DNA of 64,000 nucleotides from Tethya wilhelma (GCA_964030475.1 CAXIPT010000009.1:3400223-3464222); one strand, 5' to 3'; positions 25,101 to 39,181 are shown, counted from the first letter of the stretch. Notes: generated from the letters alone by a model not told the origin. Made by a program: numbers and translations.

Positions 25101-28100
25101 CTATATGTAAGGGTATATGTGTTAACATTTTGTGCATGTATACATGATTGTGTAGTTGAGTGGTATTGCTTACTAGTGACTCTGAGAGGATTTCATCAAG
25201 CAGTGCTAGGGTAGAAGCACCTCCTCTCAAATTTGGTTCATATTCCAGTGCCTTCTGTAGCCATGAGGTGAGCTTAAGAGAAAAATCTCTGTACAACAAA
25301 TAAACAGAAGATGTATTATAATACAGAGATTGTATCCATAATATTATGCATATTCAAGGAAACACCAACAGAAACACCAACACAAACTTACTTGGACAGC
25401 TTGCAAGTGGGTGGTAAAGAGTGTGAGTAAACAGGTTCTGAAAAAAAAGAAAATCATAAAAATTAATGGAGTGGCACTTTACGTCCTGCATATGTAGTTT
25501 CTTACTTCCATTTTCCCAATGGATGTTGATAACACCACATTGTTTGTTTGCAAGAATACGTGACCTATACATGCATAGAAAAAAATTACTATGAAAATTT
25601 GAATTCACATAAAAGTATATATGCACAATATACATGTAGAGTAGTCAAAATTAATATTAAAGTCTATTCGCGTTCACTTGAGCCTTCAAAATTTCTTCAT
25701 AACTTGGCCGTATATCTATGAATTGCGCTATTTTAGATACCATTTGATTGCAAATTTCACATAGATTCGTTTGGTGCTTTTTAAAAAGCACCATTCAAAA
25801 GTTACGCATATGCCCCATACATAAAGTACAGACATTCCATTAACCACAAATGCGGTAAAGCAGTACTTAAGCAAAACCACATTACTTCCTGGGCTCAAGT
25901 GAACGCGAATAGACTTTAGTAAATTTTTAACTATCAAATTAAAAAATCCTTGTCAGTATAATATTTCCTACAACAATGAAAGCACCACTGTGTGGCGCAC
26001 AAGCCTCGGCACCCTGGCTAGCACACATACACATACACTGTGTAAAAGAGTGTATTATACCTACATGTATGGCCCAGGTGTATCAACAAAACTAATCTAC
26101 CAATCATAGTATAGTACTGAGGCCCAAGTTAGCCTATAGTCCCCAGGCTCCTCAGCTTAGTAGCCAGTCAGGCATGTAGTGAAGCTCACTGATACAAACA
26201 ACACATCTAAGCTCAGTACTAGATCATATAATTTATGACACAGTTCTGAACTTCAGCCTCCTCATCTGCTCATCATTGCAGTCTGACCAAGCAACACTGC
26301 CAACAGTAAGAACAGTACTAGATCATACATTCACAGTTCTACAAAGTGTTATTTCACTTGAGTTACTTACCTGACAAAGCAGCTATCTGATTTTCTATGC
26401 AAGCTCAACTGTATTTCTAGATAACGCACATCACATGGGGCGTGATCGATGGGCGCGGTTTCGAAGCCTAAGCGCTCAGAGATGCACAAAAGCCTCAGAT
26501 CTCAGAAACTACAGCATTTCGCAAGATCCTACACGACAAATTTCAAGATAATTTTGATTCATGAACGTAAGTACCTTCCATTTGGACTCTACAGCTGCTG
26601 TTCTTCAGATAACTTAGTAACAGACGGACACACACACACACACACACACAAAACGACTACCATAACCCTCTGCACGTGCCGAGGCTTAATAATATAGCTG
26701 TACTTACATGTCTACTAGTAGCAAGGGTTCTTGGCCATGATAAAAAGGTTTCTCTCCAGTTACACACTTATAGATAACAGCACCAAAACTCCAAATATCA
26801 GCATTTGCATCACAGGGTTTGTGCAAGAGGACTTCTGGAGCCTAATAGGGTTATAAGAGTGAAAGAGAAAAGAATTATTTTTAGATGACCCTAAGCTATT
26901 GTTGATAGGTCTCCACATACAGCATATGATGAAACCTCCACAGTGAATTGCCAGTTACTGTGATCATCCTTTGTACTAGACGGAAAACAACTCAACTTGA
27001 AAACAACCTGGAGAAATGGATTATGACATTAATTTTGTGGTTGGTAATAATATATCCCAATAATACAAAATAGATAATAAACTTTGAACCTTTCTTGGAT
27101 CAATGCGTTTTCGAAGAATAGTTCCTGGGTTTATGTCTCGATGTAGTATATGGTTCCCAAGCAGATAATGAATTGCAGAATCTATAGTATTATAAAGTCA
27201 TGCAAAAGCTTATATTTACATGAATACAAAAATGGAGAGACACATGTATACTTCATTACAATGGTCTATCATCCATAACACTGAAATCAATCTTCTGAAT
27301 TGTGCTATATAATTATGCTATGTAGCTAAATGGGCTTTATGAATAGTAAAATAAACCACACACAACAACTGAGCAACCTACTGATATCAGCACATATCTG
27401 TCTAACAGTTGGTTCATCCAGGCCCTGGTGGTTTATTGGTTGCCACAGTAGTTGTCGTAAATCACCACCATCACAGTACTCCATGCAATGAGAAGGAAGA
27501 ACAGTCTTGGGTGAGTAGTTTAGCGCTTCTGGGATGGCAAAGCAAGATACAATATTGGGATGGTTGAGAGACAGCACGATATCATACTGCATCATCCACT
27601 GTGCTACAAACTGTTCTGAAGGGTTGACAACCTGACATTCCTTAAGTACCATCTTCTTGCCTGTTGTCTGTGAGAGACACGAAATATATTAAATATACAA
27701 GAATAAAATAGTGGATATATCAATTGCGGTATCCGTGAAAATTATTCACTGAAAAAGTACATGCTCATATGCATAAGTGATATTAATCTACAAACTTGTT
27801 TTAACAAAAATTTACAAAAGCCTATGGGTGCATGTTTACCTGGTTCACAAAAAGCGTCAATGAGTTATATGGCGTTATACAAATACTTTTCTCCTGCACC
27901 CAGACAGAAGCAGTAGGACTCTCATTACTACAATTAATATAGTATCAATGCAAGAAGTAAAACTCATAGTAGTACTGCCAGAATTTGATTGCTGTGCAAT
28001 GCAGAGTACTTGTATTAGCCTCGTACCCAGGCCACTCCCTCTTTTTAGTGTTTCACGCTAAAAATTCCAGGCTAAGACACAGACTCCCAAAAAAGAATTT

Positions 28101-30055
28101 TGCAAATTATTGTGTCTTGTGTTAATAATTATTGCTAATAAACTGATTATAATTCTTCATGATTCCTTGAAGGGGGGGTGAGGAATATAAAAATGCGTAT
28201 TACAGCTTTTATCTATGTAGTATAGCTTGACAAACATGGAAAATGCCATAGCCTAGCACAATATCCTTGTGCATACAGTAGTACAAACCCAAGAGCACAT
28301 TATACATTCTATATAATAAAAATTTTATAAAAATGAGAAGTGTAGGAATGGGCAGTGCGGTAAAAAGCAATGAAACAAGGCAAGTCTCTGAATTTCGGCA
28401 CATTATACATTCCTAGCCCATTCCTACACTTCTCATTTTTATAAAATTTTTATTATACTTGTTTATTCACTTTTTTAAACACTAAGGTGCTCAATTACAT
28501 GGAAAGAATCATACAGCAGAGACTGGCCAGTCTCTTCAACAGAAAGGTGCATTTAATGCGCATGCGCATTATTTGCATGCAACCACGTGGTATATTGACG
28601 ACCTTTACCTATGTCAATAGGCTAAATAAAAAGTACAGTATTTTAATTATATCGAGAGTTTCAAAGCTGCCTAGATTTTGTTTGCTGCCTTTTCGCCAGC
28701 AATTAAACGAGTCGAAAAGGACGTACTGTGCATCAAATGAAGTCCCACTATATGGTCAAAGTTGGCTCAATGCCTTTTGTTTGTCTGGAAATCGCGTTCA
28801 AGTAAGTCAGTTAGGAAGGAAGGAAGGAAGGAGAACAAAATTGCACTCTTGTGGCTTCTCACCAGCGCTCTCTTCAGAGTGCTCCAGAAACTTTCTGCCG
28901 GTTTTCTTGGTTAATACAGTAAGCAAACTGTCTGGGGGAGGCTATTAAATGCATTTGAATGCTTAGCTTTCTTTTCCTGAAAGTTTACTAGCATGAACAT
29001 TTTGTATTGTGTCAATGGGACAGTCGGCCCATTCCTACTATACGTACTACCGTACGTATGATATTATATTCAGACATACTTCCACTGGGAGTCATCCAAA
29101 TCTTTAAAAAACTGTCCAGCACCAGAATCAGAACTCTCCCCTTCTAACAGATCTTCCTTCGTCTCCTTTGCTAACCGATAACGACTTAGGAAGTTTCCAC
29201 TTGTCATCCTGTTCATCTTGATAGCCTGTATTATATACATTTTATACAACTGAGCTACAGCCATACAACCATTTAAGCTTCTATGAATATATGCCACCAT
29301 TATGACCTACACTGATTCACTGATGAATAGATTTTTAAAAAAATTCATGACTCAAACCAAGTTGTTATGCACCATAACGCATGTCTTTATATTTATCCAT
29401 CTATAATGGGTACAGAGCCAAAGTAAGAAGCTAAAGTAAACTTACCAGATTTATCTGATACATCCATTCCTTCTTTTCTCTCTCAGTAGAGGCAGAGAAC
29501 TCATATCCAAAATCGGTAGAGCTGTGGTAGACACGGAATTTGTGTTCATGACCTGGTGAACTGGGTAGTTCTTTAAGTTGAGGACTGTGATTGATCCCTA
29601 TGGTTCCCTAAGAGTACAAAAAAAGGATTGAGTAAGAAGCAAATCACAACGTCATGCATGCAATGTTGCAAATGTATAAGTATGTCTCTTTCCCCACCCA
29701 TTATTATCGACAAGGGAAAGGCTAACAAAGTTGTGGGGGAGGGGGGGGGAGAGGTAGCCACAAAGGTAAGTATGTGTCGTTCACACTCTCAAAGCTGGAG
29801 ATATAGCGATTTCATTACGTATAATTGTTCAAATAATGACTATGGTAAGACAAATGGATGAACTTCATGAAAGCATAAAAACCTACATTCAACAACTTTC
29901 TCTCTTGCGATTCATAAAACTCTAGAAAACACCAAGTCAAATGGACCCACTGCCTTCTCCAGTAATGAACTATATGACTTTTTGTCATCAGAAAACCTTT
30001 GTGAATAAGCCCAGTTGACACATTGTTGTAAACAGCTTGCACTTGATCTAACTGG

Positions 30056-30101
<46 letters not shown>

Positions 30102-30904
30102 CACTGTGTGTGTATGTGTATGTGTGTGCAAAAGAGAGAGAGCTAGGCAATTGGTTTATAATGTTCTAATGTAGCCGAACAACCTACCTTTAATACAGGT
30201 AAGTAGTTGTTGTTCACTATGGTCTGAATAAAGGTGACAAAGTCTACATTTTGCTGATCTCCAAACCAACTTCTTATTTGTTCAGCATTGACAAAGTTAC
30301 TGCTCAAAAGTTTTTGGGTAAGGTCCACAATATCGTCTATCTCCAGTGTTAGTTGACCCTCTATAATTATAATATTATAACACATTAGGTAATTTTACAC
30401 TGTAAAAACAAAAGAACACATACTTGAATCTAGAATCATGAACATTTCCCAAAGTAGTTGTCCACATGAACTTTGCACTCTGTCCTCACTCCCCACAGAC
30501 GTTAGATAACTGCCTGCACTATTCATTTTCCAGACATAATCAAAGAGCACTGTCCGTTTAGATACAAGTTGATCCAGCACATCAATTATTCGAAGAGTCC
30601 CGTTGGATGATGGATATTCTATGTGAAAATGAGTCTTAATGTCATTCACAAACTGCTCCATTGTGATGTCTCTCGAATAAAACATATTCACCTTAGGCAT
30701 CAAGCTTAACTGATCAAAATCAAGTTGAGCTGGTTTGGTTGAAATCTTAAGCCGAGACTCTAAATGGATCTGATCTAACACTTTGTAGAATGCTTCAAAA
30801 AGGCCAACAGCTTTCTGATGTTCATTTGCTTTCAGAGCAATGTATGCATATCTGAGACAGTTTTGAACAGCACACTTGTGTGCTTCATAATACCAGTCAG
30901 TCAT
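22659..30904 (-). CDS. SWAP70/PH - IKK-like pseudokinase - Roc - COR - Death protein, paralogue A
   Basis: Fourteen exons in transcript order: 30904-30424, 30360-30188, 30051-29887, 29607-29446, 29225-29080, 27927-27840, 27667-27382, 27181-27090, 27007-26921, 26841-26708, 25564-25506, 25437-25392, 25288-25174, 25100-22659. Phases agree throughout, giving about 1,491 residues. Residues 1-220: helical region like the EF-hand part of SWAP-70/DEF6 (LLWEMFMILD). About 225-330: PH domain (GFLMTKSHIVHYWRRQWVHL; EKKEWMYQINL). About 380-678: kinase domain closest to IKK-alpha/beta (MEYCDGGDLRQLL; NHPNIVS; C-lobe helix ending ALLDEIL). About 700-1000: Roc GTPase. About 1060-1350: COR. About 1395-1485: Death. 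Start chosen as the first Met of exon 1, shared as MTDW with B and C. Only 327 bp separate this start from the end of paralogue B. No signal peptide or membrane helix; presumably cytosolic. Role in NF-kB or death signalling is inference. Confidence 0.85.
26626..26650. repeat. CA microsatellite
   Basis: A short run of CA dinucleotides inside the 1.1-kb intron 25565-26707 of paralogue A. The rest of that intron shows no gene. Confidence 0.9.
27090..27667 (-). CDS. Kinase-core exons 7-8 of paralogue A (hinge to catalytic loop)
   Basis: Exons 27667-27382 and 27181-27090 encode the VAIK-like lysine (KKMVLKECQ), helix C, the hinge LPSHCMEYCDGGDL and the catalytic loop HILHRDINPGTIL. The match to IKK-alpha/beta (MEYCxGGDLRxxL, then GL and the HRDLKPEN loop) is strong over this stretch. 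HRD is kept, but the loop Lys and Asn of HRDLKPEN are Asn and Thr. The next exon (27007-26921) has KLSCFPS where KxxDFG belongs, so the metal-binding Asp is missing. The glycine loop in exon 27927-27840 is ITPYNSLT, without glycines. Confidence 0.8.
28310..29062 (+). repeat. Dispersed 0.7-1 kb repeat, copy 2 (in intron 5 of paralogue A)
   Basis: Same family as 21541-22576: it has GTAGGAATGGGCAGTGCGGT, the reverse arm at about 28408-28460, GCGCATGCGCATT, CCACGTGGT, TTCAAAGCTGCCTAGATTTT and ends in ACCGTACGTATGATATTATA, only 18 bp from the exon 5 border at 29080. It contains a short GGAA repeat near 28816. Confidence 0.75.
30059..30130. repeat. TG microsatellite
   Basis: A run of TG dinucleotides with a few interruptions in intron 2 of paralogue A, starting only a few bases upstream (in transcript sense) of the PH-domain exon that begins at 30051. 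It forms most of the sequence just before that splice acceptor. Confidence 0.9.
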
Positions 30905-31231
30905 GATTTACCGATCCAAGTAGCTACATATAAAAGTCCATGCAGGAACTGCAGTATAGCCAAACTAATTCGACTTTGAAACTCGTTGAGTCTTCAAAAC
31001 TGTCTATAAAGAGAACCCTAAAGGAGGGAAAAACAAAATTAGTCACAGGTATAGATAAATGGATGATGTGCTTCTGAGAATCCATACCTGTTAAGACTCA
31101 GCTTTCAAAAAATTATGTAGGGCGGAAGTACAGGTTAAAGGTCATAATTTTATATGCGCGAAATATAAAACGCATATATTATTACAATAACTTTAGTCCC
31201 ATCAAAATTTTAACAATACATGATACAACAA

Positions 31232-34200
31232 TTATTGTCTACAGAAAATATTGGTGGATAAGTTGGGATTAAATGGCTCGACAGCTTCAGCAAGAGTTCT
31301 CCAAATCCTTGATGAATCGTAATCAACTTGGTTCAGCCATGTACGAAGCATTTGCCTGAGGCAACTCTTCACTCCAGATCCTTGACAATCTCTAGCGATA
31401 GCTTTCAGTACTCCATCTGAGATATCCAGCAGTGTTCCAATATTGTCCCAGTCACTTGCTACGGGCAGTAGTAACTTGAACATCTCTGGAAGAAATGAGG
31501 TTGGATCTGAGGGTAGGGAGTGAGATGGGCCAAACCAAACCATACAGTCTGGGGTGAGAGTAAAGCACTTTGGAGTTTGTGAACAATGTAATTTCGAAGG
31601 CTTTCCTTTGTGCCAGCTCATCTTTGAAGTGTGAGGATCTTCACAGTTTTGTTTGCATTGACAGTCAAAGGTTAAAGAATGTTTTGCGTCGGACAAGTAG
31701 TTCATATCGGAAGTTACTTTGGCGATCCCTTTTTCGACTGATTCTCTGACATCAGTGCAAATTTCTTCAAGACTGCAACTTCTATCCTTCAATTCGATAT
31801 GAGTGTTTGGTAGGCACACAATTTTGATGCTTGTGGGTCGAATCTTGACAATGATTGAATCAAAATCAGGTCCTACAACCAGTGATACCTGATCTCTGAA
31901 AATCTCTTCTGTCTGGAGATTACAACTTAGCTCACTCTCCATCTCGTTTGTGATGAGGTATGTGATGAGAGCTCCAGAGAGACCTTTAGGGCAGTAACCA
32001 CATTTGAATGTGATCACCAGAGGAGAGACTTGTAACTCATACTGACTCTCAGGGTTGGTGATCTGTGTAGCTGTTTTGGCATGAGCTAGAACACACGGGA
32101 TGAAATATCGGGTGTCACCATTGGCTGTTTGAAAAGGTGCTACGATTCGTAACCGTTGTAGAAGCTTCAACAAGTGAGTTGGAGTGAGAAGGGTGTTTGA
32201 GTCTCCACTGATCCTCTCAAAATCTCTCAAGGAGAAAATACCTTTCTTCTTAAACTCGTCTGTGGGAAACTTTCCAACATTTTCAAAAGTGAATGTTCGT
32301 ACAATAAGCTCAGTCACTTTGTCGAAAAGGACTTGTGGATCTTTAACAACAATATCGCCCAGCTCTTCATCAGGAAAGTAACGAACGACTCCCAGCTTGG
32401 TATGAAGAAAATGGAGAGCCTCTTTGAGCTCCTCTCTCTCTGTGATTCCACACTGTTGAGCTACTGAAAAGCACTCGTCAAAGCTAATGATGAGATCTTT
32501 GAGGGAACGGATCACAAGACTAAAGATGAGCCAGTGAGAAGGAGAGCTTGTTTTGAATTCTCCTCGCTGTACAAGCTTTTCCACAGCCACTCGTATCTCC
32601 TTGAAGTCAGTCTCATCTTGAGAGAGGTTGTTGACGGTGAAAATGAGTTGATTTGGAGAGGCAAACTCGATCAAACCATCTCGATAGTGGGAAGTGGCTT
32701 TGATGACTTCCTGCAGATGTTGGTCAATCTTTCTTATGTCCTCGCTGGCTGTAGCAGGATCCAGCATGTCTTTGTGAGTACCCACTAGGAACACTTTAGG
32801 TCGAATGGGAACTGTGTGTTTCTGGAGACCCTTGTAGACAAATGTACCCATGGAGGAAATGCTAGCAAGGGACTGAAGGATAGCCTCCAGCAAGGTGAGT
32901 GTCGATTCATAAGGCTCGGATTTGTTTCCATCTGGAAGCTCATACTGGATGGTGAATACCTTATTGAGGTCTTGGTTTAGTCGAAAGGTGATGAAGAACA
33001 CTGAAGGACCCGATACGAGAAGTGGTAGGAGATCTTGAAACTCCATTTGTCCACCAGTGTCAGTGAGATAGAGAGACCACGAGCTTTCCATATACTCAAT
33101 GAAATCCTTTTCATTTTCAAGAGAACTGAGAATTTCAATAGGAGATTTGAAACCTTCAGGAAAGGAAATCGGAGTCAGAGTGGTAGTTTTTCTTGAACGT
33201 GGGGGTGAAGATTGTTCCACTTTTGGTTGAGGTATAGCAGAAATTGGCTTGTCAGTATCATCCATGGGTGCTGTTGATGGTAAAATGTTCATCTCCTGAG
33301 TAGGAACTGGACCACGTGCAGTTATTTGGGGATCTGTAGACTTGGAAATGAAGTGTGAGATTCGTAGCATCAAGTGAAGTGCCTCAGTGTTGTAGGTGAG
33401 CTTGAACCAGATGGAGTCTGTCACACTGAGAGGGATGGAGTAGGACTGTCTCACTTGAATGTGAACTGGCTCCTCAGCGACTCCAGTACTTGGTGTGGGT
33501 GATGATGGTGGTCCTTCACCAGTGAGGCGTTTGATGAGGGAGCTCTTTCCAGAGCGTGCAGGACCAAGGTAGACCCCCTGCAGTATGGTGTGATCCAACT
33601 TTCCTTTCTTCTTCATCGCTTGCTTTACAGCTTCCAAATGGTTTTCAGCATCACCCTACATTCATGTAAGGGTAGGTGCATGTGTGTTAATATTGCATGT
33701 ACATGTATAGTTGAGCAATATACCGTAGATCGGGAAATTTTCGCTGCTATAAATTTTCACCTGTTTAATTTTTGCGTGTTTAATTTTCGCCAATTTGACC
33801 GATTCGGTAAAGATCACCATACGTTTTAAATTTTTGCGCGTTTAATTTTCACCACTTGCACACGTGGCGAAAATTTTTTACCAGTGACTCTGAGAGGATT
33901 TCATCAAGCAGTGTTAGGGTAGAAGCACCCCCTCTAAGTTTTGGTTCATATTCCAGTGCCTTTTGTAGCCATGAGGTGAGCTTGAGGGCAAATTCCCTGC
34001 ACATAAAAGAGACACACTAGTTGAGGGCGCATGTCTATAATGCATTTCTAGAAATATAAACTCACTTTGATAGTTTGTGAGTGGATGGTAGAGATCGTGA
34101 GTAAACAGGTTCTGGAAAAGAAGAGAACACAAACAACAAACAATATACACATTGTATATCCATCATTGACATACTCATACCAAAAATACTGATCTACTTA

Positions 34201-37200
34201 CCACTATTTTCCAAATTCATATCAATAACACCATGCTGTTTCTTAGCAAGTAGGCGTGATCTGCACAATTTAATAACAAGGTAAAACTGGCTAAAATTAC
34301 ATTAATACAGTTACTAATTAGCTACTCACATGTCTGCTAGTGGCAAATCTTCATAGTGGCGATAAAAAGGTCTCATCCCAGTTGCACATTCAAAAACAAC
34401 GGTACCAAAGCTCCAAATATCAGCATTAGCATCACAGGGTGTATTCACGAGAATATCTGGAGCCTAACATAGGGAAGGTGGAACCTAAATGTCTATACAT
34501 TAATAGCTACTGCTTCACATAGCTATACGTACAGCATAAGATGAAATTCCGGAGACTTGCCAGTGACTATTGTCATCTTTGGTGATAAAGAGAAAACCAC
34601 TCAACTTGTAGATTATCTTGAGAAAAGAAACAAGTAATAAAAGTAAGATTCATTCGATGATTCAGTGCATTATTAGCATTAACCTTTCCTGGACCAATAT
34701 GCTTCAGAAGAATACTTCTAGGGTTTATGCCTCGATGTAGAATATGGTTGGTATGTAAATACTGAATTGCAGAATCTGTATGGTCAAAGAATATTGCAAA
34801 GTATAGTTACACGTGGCAATTAATGCAAGTTTTGATATTTCCCAACATTTTCTTTACACTAAAAAAGAAAAACCAAACTTTGGCCAACAGTTTAAATTAT
34901 GCGTGCGGTATGTGTATGAATTTATTGAAGTCTGCTCTATACATAGAACATAAGGCTAACATCATACATAAGCACACCGCACAACTGAACAACCTACTGA
35001 TATCAGCACATATCTGTCTAACAGTAGGTTCATCCAGGCCATAGTGGTTTACTGGCTGCCGCAATAGTTGTCGTAAATCACCACCATCACAGTACTCCGT
35101 GCAGAGAGAAGGAAGCTTAGTCTTAGGTGAGTAGTTAAACTCTTCTGGGATGGCAAAGCAAGACAGGACATTGGGATGGTTGAGAGACAGCAAAATATCG
35201 TGCTGCATTTTCCACTGGACTGCAAACTCTTCTGGAGGGTTGACAACCTGGCATTCCTTAAGAACCATCTTCTTGCCTGTTGTCTGTGAGAGTTAGAACA
35301 ATGAAAATAATGAACACAGACTATGATCAATACATTTGACACATAGATAGTAGAGGCTAAACATGGTAATAAGTAGGTTATTACCCCATGCTACTCTCGG
35401 GCTGTACTACGAATACAACCCTCGAGTGAGCATGGGTATAAACCCATACTTATCTATATTCTGCTACTATCTGGTAAATTTACCTTGACTTCTTATCAGA
35501 CAATGATTCAAAGTATTCTGGCCAAATTGTTTTTAAAACCAGGAAGTAAGGTCACATGATCATTTCGATTTGTTACACAGTATTGGCCTATACAGATCTA
35601 GATGATGGACCTTCTCTGAAATAGACCGGGTACCCATGCTATAGTATAACGACTACTCACTTCGGTTGTTTAGACATCAATGGCCTTAATGTTAACATGC
35701 AAAATGCTTGAGCAGTGTTATTACTGATTACACATTGACCAATCACAGCATTGAAAAGTATGACCGTGATGAGCAGGTTGTCAAGTTGATTATGTAGCAG
35801 CCAATCAGATCCTTTCTCCGTAATTTGTATCAGCTGTTGAAAATATGAGCTCAAGAAAGACAGCTCAAGCTATTTCTTGGAGTTTACTTTGAGGTACTGA
35901 GCTAAGAAAGAGAGTAACCAGTGACTTTTGCATTCAAGATCCTGAATGGATGATGATCAGAAGCCATCCAAAAAGTTAAAACTCACTTTGAAAGAAAGCC
36001 GGTTTACACCTCCTTGAACAGAAAGTGAAATAGTCCAGCTTTTGGAAGGAAAAATCTAAAAATGCCAAGAGAAATACAGCTTGGGCTGTTTGTGTTTTTA
36101 CAGACTGGATGGACTAACTGGAGGGATAAATAGGGTTTTTGGAACTGAAATAATGAACAAGTGAGTCACAACACAGAACAGTTTTCTAGCTATTGCTTCT
36201 CAGTTGCCAGACATGCTGTTCAAATCGATGAACAATTGTACCGGCACAATTTCACCTCAAAATTTTGTTATCAACATCAATCCAGTTTAACAATGTCAAG
36301 TTGAACAAGAGTTTGACAGCTTGGTGAACAATTTTGACTTGGAGGAGTGTTAAGCTGTTTATTATTAATTTTTCTTATTTCTTACTTTATTCTGTTTGTG
36401 ACTATTAATGTATTCACTGTCTGAACAATTATTTACATCCTGGGTGATATCAATATCACCCTGACCACTTCCTGGGTGATATCAAAATTACACTGCATGC
36501 TCTACTAGAAATAAAGCAGACCACTATGCTTTGAGGTGTGATCACAATGAGTAATAATAATAATTAATAGAGCAGTAGTCTGTATTACCAATAGCAGAAT
36601 CATGTTTTCAGGACCAAAAGTCATGCAAATAATTTTTAGTGGCCGGCAAATGTAAGGATCTCCTCTTTTCTCATCTCATATGGCTCACCTGGTTTACGTA
36701 AAGCTTGAATGAGTTGTAAGTTGTTGTAGTAATAATTTTCTCCAGCTCCCAGGCACCAGGGGTTGGGTTCTCATCATCATCACTATAAATAATAAACAAT
36801 GAACAAACATCAGAATCTTAAATGAGGCTGTAACTAACTGACAAACTAAGAGTACAAGACAGTCATACACAACTTGCACATACCTCTTGTACTGATTGAG
36901 ATCATCCAAATCAGAATAATCAGCTGCTGTCCAATACTGACTAAAAATATTTCCACCTACCATCTTGCTCATTTTAATAGCCTACAAAATTGACATGACA
37001 TTGTGCTGTATTAACATGTAGCTATAGCCTATGTATAGAGAAATAAATCTTACATACCCGTCTGCATGACGAAATTATTTCTAGATATCTAGATGGTATA
37101 ATTTGCTTAGTCTGACCTTACATAAACATACCACATTTATCTGATGCAGCCATTCCTTCTTTTCTTCCTCAGTAGAGGCAGACAGTTCATACCCCAGCAT

Positions 37201-38679
37201 GGTAGAGCTGTGGTAGATGTGAAACTTATGTTCATGACCTGGTGAACTGGGTAGCTCCTTAAGTTGAAGGTTATAATTGATTTCCAATGTTGCCTACATG
37301 GAATTATATACATACTATACACTGCTTTTTTTATGGCGGTTAACTTTTGTGGGTTTCGTGGATCGAAAGTTATCCACAAGTATGTATTCATAATACCGTA
37401 TAGCCAGAAATATTGACAGGGATTTTAATTTGACGGTTTGACGGTCAAAGTCCAAATTATCAAATTTAAATCCGCCAATATTTTGGGCGCCGTATATGAA
37501 TGTATTGTGCGCACACGCAAATCGTCAAATTTAAATTCGTCAATATTTTTATTTTACGTTCTGCGGAGCAAACCGTCAAATTTTTTGACTGTCAATATTT
37601 CCGGCTATATAGTATTTATGTACACTGATACACAAAACTTATTCTATGTCATACACTGTAATTATTATACACTTTATTCTTGACAATGTGTCAATGAAAC
37701 TTACACTTAATGATTTTCTCTTCTGTGATTCATATAACTCAAGAACTGAGTGTGTTAAGTGGACCCATTTCTTCCTCCAGTAACCAACCAAGTGATTCCT
37801 CTCCATCAGATACCCTTCATAAAGTAGCCCTGTTGACACATAATCATAAGTCTGCTGTACTGGAATGGTCTATATACAGACATATAGCAAACATGTGAAC
37901 AAGCGTATCAAGATTCTTAATAGCTCACCTGTAGAGCATAGGGGCAGTTCTTCATCATGGTCTGAATAAAGGTAACAAAGTTAACACTACTGCAACCTCC
38001 AAACCAACTCCTAATTGAGTCTGTCCCTTCAGAGATGCTGCTTGCAGCAAGCGAAAGACTTTGGATGAGATCCACTATATCCTTTAATTCTACTGAAAGT
38101 TGACCCTCTGTGTACAAAAGTACATGTATATGTTTCATTTAATATTGTTAATAATACAGTAGCAGAATGAAGGTGGAATGTGAAAAAAAACAAAACTAAA
38201 ACCAAGCAAAACATAAACGCACAACAAAAATATATAGACACACACACAAACATACCAGTATCTAGCATCATGAACATCTCCCACAGTTGCTGGCCACAAG
38301 AACTTTCCATCTTGCTACACACAGTTGCCAGATAATTGTCAATGGAGCTGTACAGTTCCCAGACGTATGAGAACAACTCTTTCTCATAAAGCTGTTGTGA
38401 TTTAACATTGCCAGGCCCACCCGCTACTACATTACGATGGAAGTACTCTATGTCCTGTACAAACTGCTCCATTGTCATATCCGCTTCAGGAGTGAAGTAT
38501 TTTCCACTGGTTTGCTGGTATGCTTTGAAATAAATCTGATCTAGTCGTTCGTAAAATTCTTCAAATGGAGTAACAGGACCAGTTTGCATTGAGGATTCTC
38601 TGGTCTTGAGAGCAATGTAGGCATACCTGAGACAATTTTGAAGAGCATATTTGTGTGCTTCACTACGCCAGTCGGTCAT
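31232..38679 (-). CDS. SWAP70/PH - IKK-like pseudokinase - Roc - COR - Death protein, paralogue B
   Basis: Exons in transcript order: 38679-38256, 38107-37929, 37869-37705, 37293-37132, 36981-36884, 36782-36689, 35283-34998, 34775-34684, 34616-34533, 34463-34330, 34260-34202, 34111-34066, 33996-33882, 33655-31232. Phases agree; about 1,453 residues. Same domain order as paralogue A. The PH domain reads GYLMERNHLVGYWRKKWVHL. The kinase catalytic loop is HILHRGINPRSIL: the HRD aspartate is glycine, so this copy cannot be a conventional kinase. The DFG position reads KLSGFLF. G1 GPARSGKS, DTGGQ and THKD of the Roc domain are intact, and so is the Death domain. The long intron 34999-36688 region (35284-36688) shows no gene. 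502 bp separate the start codon from the end of paralogue C. Confidence 0.85.
33721..33881. repeat. MITE-like element abutting a splice donor
   Basis: It begins TACCGTAGATCGGGAAATTT and ends with the complementary GGCGAAAATTTTTTACC. It belongs to the TACCGTATAGC family and fills the short intron between exons 33996-33882 and 33655-31232 of paralogue B. The donor GTAAAAAATTTTCG of exon 13 is made from the end of the element; the paralogues A and C have GTAAGC there. Confidence 0.7.
35284..36688. other. Long intron 6 of paralogue B
   Basis: I see no gene in these 1.4 kb. Around 36441-36490 a 20-bp word GGGTGATATCAATATCACCC forms a palindrome and is partly repeated 39 bp later. The rest is AT-rich unique-looking sequence. 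Confidence 0.5.
37394..37612. repeat. MITE-like element with AAATATTGACAG ends
   Basis: Left end TACCGTATAGCCAGAAATAT, right end CTGTCAATATTTCCGGCTAT. The interior repeats (A/T)CAAATTTAAATC(C/G)-type words in both orientations. It lies in intron 3... of paralogue B just upstream of the second PH exon (37293-37132) and resembles the element at 15-132. Confidence 0.75.
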
Positions 38680-39181
38680 GATTCACAAGGTGACTTCAGT
38701 AATAGGCTCAGTCAAGTTCAAAGTGATATATAGCTCCTCTGCAGCTGAACTCTATTGGGCTATATAGTGGGAATTTAGAGGGAAGTAGATACTGATTATA
38801 AACCCCACAGTCTGCATGAACAGAGACTCTTATACAAACCTTTAAAATCTGCCTTCTGGCTGGAAACCGCTGTATAGCTGCTCATCAACCATAACCCAAA
38901 TTCAGCTATTAAAAGGTTAAAGATACATAAAAATATTTGGGGGGAAAAGGAAAAGGAGCATGACTCAAATCTAGAGCAGAGCTCTTGTGACAGCAATAAA
39001 TGAAGTAGACACTGCTATACCTATACAAAATGTTTGCTGCTAACGTATTTTTCAACTGAGAATTGGCCTCAACCATGATTGAAACAAGCAAATAAACAAA
39101 CAAAACAAACGAACAAAAACAACTGATATATAATTATTCTACTACATACAAAAAAACAACAACAAAAAATTTAACTAATCA

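Noticed and set aside
29815..30150. Open frame with a Thr-His run fused to the PH exon
   Set aside because: The run comes from the TG microsatellite in the intron; the real exon starts at 30051.
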